64,000 nt of DNA from Modicisalibacter coralii (lineage in GTDB: Bacteria > Pseudomonadota > Gammaproteobacteria > Pseudomonadales > Halomonadaceae). Shown here piece after piece: positions 58,098-64,000 of this stretch. The position numbers and the translations under genes are program-made. The notes under the pieces were generated by a model that saw only the letters and a list, made by a program, of their open reading frames with translations, was not told where the DNA came from and did not search any database. Position 1 is the stretch's first letter. Every line of letters begins with the position of its first letter. The stretch spans positions 186,001-250,000 of the forward strand of contig NZ_QWBW01000006.1 of assembly GCF_004117855.1 (NCBI RefSeq). Direction: 5' to 3'.

Positions 58098-58120
58098 CGA
58101 ATGAGGCTTGGCGGGCGCTG

Positions 58121-58750
58121 TCAGCGGGTGCCGAAGATCTTGTCGCCGGCATCCCCGAGGCCGGGCACGATATAGCCATTTTCATCGAGTCGCTCGTCGA
58201 TCGCCGCGGTGTAGATCTCGACGTCGGGATGCGCTTCCTGGACCCGGCGCAGGCCTTCCGGCGCGGCGACCAGCACGATCACCTTGATCAGCGGGCAGTT
58301 GCGCTCCTTGAGCATGTCCAGGGTGGCGACCATCGAGCCGCCGGTGGCCAGCATGGGGTCGATGACGATCGCCAGGCGCTCGTCGAGGTCGTTGGTGAAC
58401 TTCTCGAAATAGGGCACCGGCTCGAGGGTCTCCTCGTTGCGATACAGCCCCACCACGCTGATGCGCGCACTGGGGATCAGGTCGGTGACCCCCTCGAGCA
58501 TGCCCAGCCCGGCGCGCAGGATCGGCACGATGGTGACCTTCTTGCCCTTGAGCTGCTCGACCTCGATCGGCCCGCCGTTCCAGCCCTCGATGGTCTGCGG
58601 TTCGAGGTCGAGATCCTGGGTCGCTTCATACGTCAACAGCTTGGCGACCTCGCCGGCCAGTTCGCGAAAGCTCTTGGTGCTGATCTCGGCGGCGCGCATC
58701 AGGCCGAGCTTGTGCTTGACCAGCGGGTGTTGGATGGCATGAACGCTCAT
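58121..58750 (-). CDS. upp: Uracil phosphoribosyltransferase
   Basis: A 209-residue PRTase converting uracil and PRPP to UMP. The PRPP-binding motif [12 protein letters not shown] and the C-terminal uracil loop [15 protein letters not shown] are visible. Length is standard. It pairs with uraA downstream for uracil uptake and salvage. ATG 58750 follows a purine-rich GGGACCCCC region, weak as a ribosome-binding site. Confidence 0.97.
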   Translation of the reverse strand: MSVHAIQHPLVKHKLGLMRAAEISTKSFRELAGEVAKLLTYEATQDLDLEPQTIEGWNGGPIEVEQLKGKKVTIVPILRAGLGMLEGVTDLIPSARISVVGLYRNEETLEPVPYFEKFTNDLDERLAIVIDPMLATGGSMVATLDMLKERNCPLIKVIVLVAAPEGLRRVQEAHPDVEIYTAAIDERLDENGYIVPGLGDAGDKIFGTR

Positions 58751-58872
58751 GGCGGGGGTCCCTTGCGAGGCAGGTTGGAAAGCGGGTCGGGGCCGGGGCC
58801 CCGAAATCGCGCGCCATTCTAGCGCGCCGGGGCCGGCGGGTTAAGTCGCCATCGCCGGCTCGCCCGACGCGA

Positions 58873-59559
58873 TCAGACGACGGCCGGCAACTGCCAGTCG
58901 ATGGCGCCGCGCCCGCGCTCGGCGAGAAAGGCGTTGGCGCGCGAGAAATGGCGCTGCCCGAAGAAGCCGCGATGCGCCGACAGCGGTGAGGGATGCGGGG
59001 CGTGCAGGACCCGATGCTTGTGACGGTCGACGAACGAAGCCTTCTTCTGGGCGTAGCTGCCCCAGAGCAGGAAGACCACGCCGTCGCACTGTTCGTTGAC
59101 CACCTGGATGGCGCGGTCGGTGAAGGTCTCCCAACCTTGATTGCGATGCGACCCGGCATTGCCGCGCTCCACGGTCAGCACGCTGTTGAGCAGCAGCACG
59201 CCCTGCTCCGCCCAGCTCTCGAGAAAGCCGTGATCGACCGGCGCGAAGGCGACGTCGGCGGCGAGTTCCTTGTAGATGTTCTGCAACGAGGGGGGCGTGG
59301 GCACGCCGGGGCGGACCGAAAAGCACAGCCCGTGGGCCTGGCCGGGGCCGTGATACGGATCCTGGCCGAGCACCACCACCCGCACGCGATCCAGCGGCGT
59401 GAGCTCGAAGGCACGAAACCAGTTCGCGGAGTGCGGATAGATCACCTTGCGCGCCGCCTTCTCGCGCGCCAGGAAATCGCGCAGCGCGTGCATGTAGGGG
59501 GCATCGAATTCACCGCCCAGGTGGCGGGCCCAGCTCTCGGGAAGGGGAACCTGCGTCAT
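58873..59559 (-). CDS. ung: Uracil-DNA glycosylase
   Basis: A 228-residue family 1 UDG removing uracil from DNA. The water-activating [11 protein letters not shown] and the leucine loop [10 protein letters not shown] define the family; Asn in [10 protein letters not shown] binds uracil. ATG 59559 with AGGCAGG gives the normal start. It follows gpt by 37 bases and is probably co-transcribed with it, though it serves repair rather than salvage. Confidence 0.97.
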   Translation of the reverse strand: MTQVPLPESWARHLGGEFDAPYMHALRDFLAREKAARKVIYPHSANWFRAFELTPLDRVRVVVLGQDPYHGPGQAHGLCFSVRPGVPTPPSLQNIYKELAADVAFAPVDHGFLESWAEQGVLLLNSVLTVERGNAGSHRNQGWETFTDRAIQVVNEQCDGVVFLLWGSYAQKKASFVDRHKHRVLHAPHPSPLSAHRGFFGQRHFSRANAFLAERGRGAIDWQLPAVV

Positions 59560-59596
59560 CGCCTGCCTCGCGTTTGGCGTTGGCTCGTTCGAAGGA

Positions 59597-60091
59597 TCAA
59601 TCGTCGGTGGCGGCGCTGCGCACCTGATCGACCAGCGGCTCGACATAGGCGATGCCCATGTCCCAGGGGAACTGGATCCAGCAATCCTGCGCCACCTCGG
59701 TCAGGTACTGGTCGACCAGCGGGCGCCCTTCCGGCTTGGCGTAGACGGTCACGAAATGCGCCCTGGGCAGCATCTCGCGCACCGCCCGGGCCGTCTTGCC
59801 GGTATCCACCAGGTCGTCGACCAGCAACCAGCCCTCGCCGTCGTGGTCGACACCCTTGACCACGTCCAGCTCGCTCTGGTCCATGTGGTCGTAACTCTTG
59901 ATGCACACGGTATCGATCAGCCGCACATTGAGTTCACGGGCGATCAGCGCCGCGGGGATAAGGCCGCCACGGGTGATGGCGACGATCCCCGCGAAATCGC
60001 GCTCGACGAGCTGGTGGCACAACGCGCGCACGTCGCGGTGGAGCTGATCCCAGGAGACGGTGAAATGCTGCTGGTAGCGATTGGCTGACAT
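59597..60091 (-). CDS. gpt: Xanthine-guanine phosphoribosyltransferase
   Basis: A 164-residue PRTase very close to E. coli Gpt in length and pattern. The PRPP motif is [13 protein letters not shown], and [19 protein letters not shown] and [13 protein letters not shown] are characteristic. It forms GMP and XMP. The DW motif [11 protein letters not shown] binds the base. Together with apt and the NCS2 permease it forms a purine salvage block. ATG 60091 has AGGTGA upstream. Confidence 0.94.
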   Translation of the reverse strand: MSANRYQQHFTVSWDQLHRDVRALCHQLVERDFAGIVAITRGGLIPAALIARELNVRLIDTVCIKSYDHMDQSELDVVKGVDHDGEGWLLVDDLVDTGKTARAVREMLPRAHFVTVYAKPEGRPLVDQYLTEVAQDCWIQFPWDMGIAYVEPLVDQVRSAATDD

Positions 60092-60172
60092 GACGAGAGT
60101 CACCTGTTGGCAAGGCTCGACCCCCGGCATGCCTACCCCGGGTGGTCGAGTCAATCGAGCGCCGAGTCGGAC

Positions 60173-60721
60173 TCAGTCGCTCTCGAGGAAGGAACACACC
60201 GCGAACACGCCGTGGCCGGCGTCGCGAATCTTCTGGGAACCGCCCAGTTCGGGAAGATCGATGATCGTCGCGGTTTCCACCACCTGACCGCCGCTGCGCT
60301 GGATCAGCTTGGCGGCGGCCAGCATGGTCCCGCCGGTGGCGATCAGATCATCCATGACCAGGATGCGATCGCCCTCGCGGAAGGCGTCGGAGTGCAGCTC
60401 CACCGTCGACTCGCCGTACTCCAGCGTGTAGGTCTCGCTGAGCGTCCGAAACGGCAGCTTGCCCTTCTTGCGTACCGGCACGAAGCTGCAGCCCAGCTCA
60501 TAGGCCACCGGCGCGCCGATGATGAAGCCCCGCGCGTCGATCGCGGCGATGGCGTCGAGATCCATCTCCTGATAGCGGTGCACGAAGCTGTCGATCAACT
60601 TGCGAAAGGCCGCGCTGTTCTGCAGCACCGGCGTGATATCACGGAAGTTCACCCCCGGCTGAGGCCAGTCGGGCACGGTGCGGATCACGGACTTGATGTA
60701 GTCCCCGTAGATACTACTCAT
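60173..60721 (-). CDS. apt: Adenine phosphoribosyltransferase
   Basis: A 182-residue PRTase converting adenine to [15 protein letters not shown] is the PRPP site, and [10 protein letters not shown] and GARGF-like [16 protein letters not shown] are the APRT-specific motifs. Adenine comes from the MtnN reaction among others. It overlaps the permease by one base (ATGA-type), so both are coupled. It is followed by gpt after 81 bases. Confidence 0.97.
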   Translation of the reverse strand: MSSIYGDYIKSVIRTVPDWPQPGVNFRDITPVLQNSAAFRKLIDSFVHRYQEMDLDAIAAIDARGFIIGAPVAYELGCSFVPVRKKGKLPFRTLSETYTLEYGESTVELHSDAFREGDRILVMDDLIATGGTMLAAAKLIQRSGGQVVETATIIDLPELGGSQKIRDAGHGVFAVCSFLESD

Positions 60722-62034
60722 CAATGGCCTCCATCGAGGAACAAGAACTTGCCAATGAACAGCACAGAAAGCACCACCACCGCCGGGTTGAGGTCGCGAT
60801 AACGCCCCGAGAACAGCTTGATCAGGGTGAAACTGACGAAGCCCAGCGCGATGCCATTGGCGATAGAATAGGTCAGCGGCATGGCCAGCGCGGCAATCAG
60901 CACCGGTGCCGCTTCGGTGACGTCGTCCCAGTCGGCGTGGGCCAGGCTGCCGCACATCAGCACGGCGACGTAGAGCAGCGCGCCGGCGGTGGCGTAGACC
61001 GGGATCGAGCCGGCCAGCGGCGCGAAGAACAGGCTGACCAGGAACAGGATCGCCACCACCACCGCGGTCAGGCCGGTGCGCCCGCCCGCGGCGATACCCG
61101 AGGCGCTCTCGATGTAGCTGGTGGTGGACGAGGTACCCAGCAGCGAACCGCTGATGGTCGCGGTGCTGTCGGCCATCAGCGCGCGGTTGAGCCGCGGCAG
61201 CTTGCCCTCCTTGTCGAGCAGGCCACCGCGATGGGCGACGCCCACCAGCGTCCCCGCGGTGTCGAAGAGATCGACGAACAGGAAGGCGAAGATCACGCTG
61301 AGCATGCTCACGTCGAGCGCCCCGGCGATATCCAGGTGAAACATCACCGGCGCGATGGAGGGTGGCGCCGAGACCAGGCCGCCGAACTGGTTGTGGCCGA
61401 GCAGGATGCCGACCAGGGTGACGCCGAGGATGCCGATCATCACCGCGCCGGTGACCCGCAGGTGGGACAGCGCGGTGATCGCGAAGAAGCCCCCCAGGGT
61501 GTACAGCGCCGCCGGCTGCGAGAGATCGCCCAGGGTCACCAGGGTCGCCGGCTGGGCGACGACGATGCCGGCGTTCTCCAGGGCAATGATCCCCAGGAAG
61601 AGCCCGATCCCGGCGGCGATCCCCAGCCGCAACGACAGCGGAATCGAGTTGATGATCCATTCACGGATACGGAACACGCTGAGCAGGAAGAAGGTTACCC
61701 CCGACAGGAAGACCGCCCCCAGCGCCACCTCCCAGCTCTTGCCCATGCCCATCACCACGGAGTAGGTGAAGAAGGCGTTGAGCCCCATCCCCGGGGCCAG
61801 TGCGACCGGATAGTTGGCCCAGGCCCCCATGATCAGACAGCCGATCGCCGCGGCCAGACAGGTGGCGACGAAGACCGCGCCCTGGTCCATGCCCGCCTGG
61901 GAAAGCACGCTGGGGTTGACGAAGATGATGTAGGCCATCGTCAGGAAGGTGGTGATACCGGCGATGACCTCGGTGCGGATATCGGTGTGGTGTTCGTCCA
62001 GCTTGAAATAATTGTTCAGTTGTCGTTTCAACAT
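60721..62034 (-). CDS. NCS2-family purine permease (AzgA/GhxP-like)
   Basis: A 437-residue inner-membrane transporter of the AzgA-like NCS2 group. [17 protein letters not shown] near the N terminus, [15 protein letters not shown] and the substrate-binding [16 protein letters not shown] are its signatures. Related proteins take up adenine, hypoxanthine or guanine. Which base cannot be fixed from sequence. Coupling to apt hints at adenine. A 16-bp hairpin sits upstream (62117-62156). Confidence 0.92.
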   Translation of the reverse strand: MLKRQLNNYFKLDEHHTDIRTEVIAGITTFLTMAYIIFVNPSVLSQAGMDQGAVFVATCLAAAIGCLIMGAWANYPVALAPGMGLNAFFTYSVVMGMGKSWEVALGAVFLSGVTFFLLSVFRIREWIINSIPLSLRLGIAAGIGLFLGIIALENAGIVVAQPATLVTLGDLSQPAALYTLGGFFAITALSHLRVTGAVMIGILGVTLVGILLGHNQFGGLVSAPPSIAPVMFHLDIAGALDVSMLSVIFAFLFVDLFDTAGTLVGVAHRGGLLDKEGKLPRLNRALMADSTATISGSLLGTSSTTSYIESASGIAAGGRTGLTAVVVAILFLVSLFFAPLAGSIPVYATAGALLYVAVLMCGSLAHADWDDVTEAAPVLIAALAMPLTYSIANGIALGFVSFTLIKLFSGRYRDLNPAVVVLSVLFIGKFLFLDGGH

Positions 62035-62116
62035 GGGTCAACCCTGCGCAGTCGAACTCTGGTTTCGGGGAGCAGCACGAAAAGCCGCCTATGGTACCCA
62101 ATGGCCCGAGGCGACG

Positions 62117-62156
62117 CGAGCCATGGCCGGCACCCGCCGCTGCCGGCCATGGCTCG
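62117..62156. repeat. 16-bp perfect inverted repeat upstream of the purine permease
   Basis: Arms 62117-62132 and 62141-62156 pair perfectly over an 8-base loop. No T run follows on either strand. It lies in the 203-base gap between ribE and the permease, both on the - strand, so it is either a 3' structure of ribE or a leader element of the permease. Confidence 0.75.
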
Positions 62157-62237
62157 AAACAGTGACTGTAGCGACAGGTCATGCGAACGCGCCACGCCGG
62201 CAGTCAACGCCGTGGCCACGCTAGACGGCTAAGGGGG

Positions 62238-62852
62238 TCAGCCGAGTTGACGCGCCGCCAGGACCCGTTCGACGGTCTCGACGATCGCCTGGGTCTGCGG
62301 GTCGATCTCGATATTGACCCGGTCCCCGGGAGCCCGGTCGCCCAGGGTGGTGCGCGCCAGGGTCTCGGGAATCAGGTTGACGCAGAAGCGCCGCTCGCGC
62401 ACCTCGCCGATGGTCAGGCTGATGCCGTCGACACCGATGTAGCCCTTCTCGAACAGGAAACGTCCGTAGGGAGGCGGCAGCTCGAACCATAACCGCCGGT
62501 TGTTGGGGGCCTCGTCGATCTCGCAGAGTTCGGCCATGGCGATCACGTGGCCCGACATGGCGTGGCCGCCGATCTCGTCGCCGAAGCGTGCCGCACGCTC
62601 GATGTTGACGCGATCGCCGATGACCAGCTGCCCCAGGTTGGTCAGCCGCAGGGTCTCGCGCATCAGATCGAAGCTGACCCGCTCGCCGTCGATGGCGGTC
62701 ACGGTCAGGCAACAGCCGTTGTGTGCCACCGAGGCGCCCAGCTCGAGGCCCTCGCGACAGCCGGCCGGCAGCGCCAGCACATGAGTGCGAAAGTCCTGCT
62801 TGTCTTCCACCGCGACCAGCTCGGCGGTGCCCTGCACGATACCCGTGAACAT
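62238..62852 (-). CDS. ribE: Riboflavin synthase alpha chain
   Basis: A 204-residue trimeric enzyme converting two 6,7-dimethyl-8-ribityllumazines to riboflavin. Two lumazine-binding repeats are visible: the MFTGIVQGTAELVAV start and GHAMSGHVIAMAEL; the second with GYIGVDGISLTIGEV. The length is normal. It stands alone rather than in a rib operon. I see no FMN riboswitch signature in front of it. Confidence 0.96.
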   Translation of the reverse strand: MFTGIVQGTAELVAVEDKQDFRTHVLALPAGCREGLELGASVAHNGCCLTVTAIDGERVSFDLMRETLRLTNLGQLVIGDRVNIERAARFGDEIGGHAMSGHVIAMAELCEIDEAPNNRRLWFELPPPYGRFLFEKGYIGVDGISLTIGEVRERRFCVNLIPETLARTTLGDRAPGDRVNIEIDPQTQAIVETVERVLAARQLG

Positions 62853-63028
62853 GTCTTGCCTCCCCGTGACGAGGCGGCCAGTCTAGGAAAACCGCCCGCG
62901 GGCGTCCATTCCGCCGTGCCACGGCGAGCCCGTCAGCAGTCAGGCAGAACAAACGACCGATGATGGCGCTCCTGGCATGCGTTTTTTCTGCGATTCTGCG
63001 CCCACTCTTGCAGCTTATACCAAAGTCG

Positions 63029-63057
63029 TTGACAGTCCCGAAGGCGCTCTCTAGAAT
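63029..63057 (+). promoter_or_regulatory. Near-consensus promoter of the metN leader
   Basis: TTGACA (63029-63034) and TAGAAT (63052-63057) are 17 bases apart: perfect -35 and one mismatch in -10. The transcript would start at about 63064, ten bases before the presumed aptamer. Confidence 0.85.
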
Positions 63058-63073
63058 TTCGCGAATCTTCTTC

Positions 63074-63156
63074 AGGCGCCGATTTGTTCCCGGATTGCGG
63101 GCGCCTCCGAGGCCGGCGTTGCGACGCCCGTGTCTCGGAAAGTGCAGCTAAAAGGG
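63074..63156 (+). promoter_or_regulatory. SAM-II-like riboswitch aptamer with long linker
   Basis: SAM-II aptamers are compact H-type pseudoknots that bind S-adenosylmethionine. Here P1 is a 7-bp stem (63074-63080 with 63100-63106). Its loop (63081-63099) begins GATTTG and ends ATTGC, as in the SAM-II loop (GAUUUA...AUUGC). The 3' segment GCAGCTAAAAGGG (63144-63156) matches the conserved GUAGCUAAAAAGGG. Pseudoknot pairs CCC (63089-63091) with GGG (63154-63156) and TGC (63096-63098) with GCA (63144-63146) can form. A 37-base linker (63107-63143) with its own hairpin (CCGAG/CTCGG, GGCGT/ACGCC) replaces the short SAM-II linker. metN lies downstream, as expected for SAM control. Confidence 0.75.
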
Positions 63157-63172
63157 TGTGTCCAGCGTTGAT

Positions 63173-63199
63173 GGCCACCCATTTGGGTGGCCTTTTTTT
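63173..63199 (+). terminator. Intrinsic terminator between riboswitch and metN
   Basis: A perfect 9-bp stem (63173-63181 with 63184-63192) and seven T (63193-63199) form a strong terminator 60 bases before metN. GGGTG at 63154-63158, whose GGG is the 3' strand of the pseudoknot, could also pair with CACCC (63176-63180), giving an antiterminator when SAM is absent. Confidence 0.92.
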
Positions 63200-63258
63200 C
63201 ACCCTCGCTTCGCCCGTACCAACCGGTCCCCGATCGTCGCCGCGACTCGACCCGGACC

Positions 63259-64000
63259 ATGATCACACTCGACAACGTTTCCAAGACCTACGGCACGGGC
63301 GACCGCGCGGTGCGTGCCCTCAAGCCGACCGACCTGCATGTTCCCCAGGGCGCGATTCACGGCGTGATCGGCCTCTCCGGCGCCGGCAAGTCGACCCTGA
63401 TCCGCTGCGTCAACCTGCTAGAACGCCCCACCACCGGCCGGGTGTTCGTCGACGGCGAGGAGCTGTCCGCCCTCGACACGGCGGCCCTCAACCGGGCCCG
63501 CCACCGCATCGGCATGATCTTCCAGCACTTCAACCTGCTCTCGTCGCGCAGCGTGTTCGCCAATGTCGCCCTGCCGCTGGAACTGATGGGCGTCCCCCGG
63601 CGCGAGATCCGCGAGCGCGTCGAACCGCTGCTGGAACTCACCGGGCTCACCGACAAGCGCGACATGTTCCCGGCCCAGCTCTCCGGCGGCCAGAAGCAGC
63701 GCGTGGCGATCGCCCGGGCGCTGGCCAGCCGGCCCAAGGTGCTGCTCTGCGACGAGGCCACCTCGGCGCTCGACCCGCAGACCACCACCGCGATCCTCGA
63801 GCTGCTCCAGGACATCAACCGCAAGCTGGGCCTGACCATCCTGCTGATCACCCACGAGATGGAGGTGGTCAAGTCGATCTGTCACCGGGTCGGGCTGATC
63901 TCGGGGGGCGAACTGGTCGAGGAGGCCGACGTCGGCGATTTCTTCACCGCCCCGGCGACCCGCCTGGGCCGCGACTTCCTCAATGCCTTCCTCGAGCTGG
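63259..64000 (+). CDS. metN: Methionine ABC transporter ATP-binding protein MetN (partial)
   Basis: The first 247 codons of a MetN-type ATPase; the window ends inside it. Walker A GLSGAGKS is at 38-45, the Q loop in [10 protein letters not shown], the ABC signature LSGGQKQR and Walker [14 protein letters not shown] follow, and HE of LITHEME is the switch His. It powers uptake of D- and L-methionine with MetI and MetQ, expected beyond the edge. The C-terminal NIL regulatory domain is also cut off. Expression probably depends on the leader described at 63029-63199. Confidence 0.95.
   Translation, partial: MITLDNVSKTYGTGDRAVRALKPTDLHVPQGAIHGVIGLSGAGKSTLIRCVNLLERPTTGRVFVDGEELSALDTAALNRARHRIGMIFQHFNLLSSRSVFANVALPLELMGVPRREIRERVEPLLELTGLTDKRDMFPAQLSGGQKQRVAIARALASRPKVLLCDEATSALDPQTTTAILELLQDINRKLGLTILLITHEMEVVKSICHRVGLISGGELVEEADVGDFFTAPATRLGRDFLNAFLEL

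Noticed and set aside
62853-63028. FMN riboswitch in front of ribE
   Set aside because: The conserved AGGGGCAG/CCGAC-type segments are missing on the - strand.
63107-63143. SAH riboswitch in the metN leader
   Set aside because: CCGAG...CTCGG around GGCGT looks faintly like SAH aptamers, but the required CAACGGCGCTC 3' strand is missing. The SAM-II elements around it explain the region better.

Overview
The window is 64 kb of GC-rich chromosomal DNA from a gammaproteobacterium, most likely of the Halomonas/Chromohalobacter type. This is inferred from gene content and order: the tig-clpP-clpX-lon-hupB-ppiD string, a psrA-nagZ-mtnP-hpt block next to lexA, LuxS, an RNase J-type nuclease, and dense, overlapping housekeeping operons with strong Shine-Dalgarno sites. 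No prophage, CRISPR array, integron or complete insertion sequence was seen.

Layout. 1-3.2 kb: end of a diguanylate cyclase, a lipid-binding-fold protein, then a queuosine-precursor operon (queC, queE, a double-length QueD-like gene, a cysteine-cluster gene). 3.4-12 kb: protein-quality-control genes with two putative RpoH promoters (lon, tig). 12.1-12.7 kb: four tRNAs (Pro, Arg, His, His). 12.8-19.6 kb: folD, luxS, mtnN, then glnS-cysS, ppiB, lpxH. 19.6-24.7 kb: a 1,299-residue BTAD/cyclase-like/ATPase/TPR regulator, miaE and a DUF1289 gene. 24.9-33.9 kb: acnB, an outer-membrane barrel, a membrane-anchored GDPD, and divergent ppsA/ppsR. 33.9-40.7 kb: a valine-degradation operon (acyl-CoA dehydrogenase, HIBYL-CoA hydrolase, mmsB) with rhodanese and DJ-1 genes downstream, facing a LiuR-type regulator and an acyl-CoA synthetase; a heptamer tandem repeat follows. 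40.7-47.6 kb: purine/methylthio salvage, MscS, nagZ, an L,D-transpeptidase and psrA, divergent from lexA-dinB. 47.7-51 kb: purU and RNase J flanking a 158-bp MITE-like element, then a small H-NS-like gene. 51.1-56 kb: a six-gene molybdenum-cofactor operon with a MoaC-MoaD fusion. 56-62 kb: pyrimidine and purine salvage (upp-uraA; NCS2 permease-apt-gpt-ung). 62.2-64 kb: ribE, then metN behind a structured leader.

The most striking item is that metN leader (63029-63199). It has a near-consensus promoter, then a fold and conserved segments matching the SAM-II riboswitch, with an unusual hairpin inserted in the linker, then a strong intrinsic terminator. The 3' strand of the presumed SAM pseudoknot can also pair with the terminator, which suggests transcriptional OFF control of methionine uptake by S-adenosylmethionine. 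SAM-II is known mainly from Alphaproteobacteria, so this would be a divergent, long-linker form.

The gene groups link one-carbon, methionine and purine metabolism. LuxS, MtnN and MtnP recycle by-products of SAM; FolD and PurU handle one-carbon folates; Apt, Gpt, Hpt and Upp salvage bases. Acnb, PpsA/PpsR, PsrA and the LiuR-type regulator tie central carbon, fatty-acid and branched-chain metabolism together.
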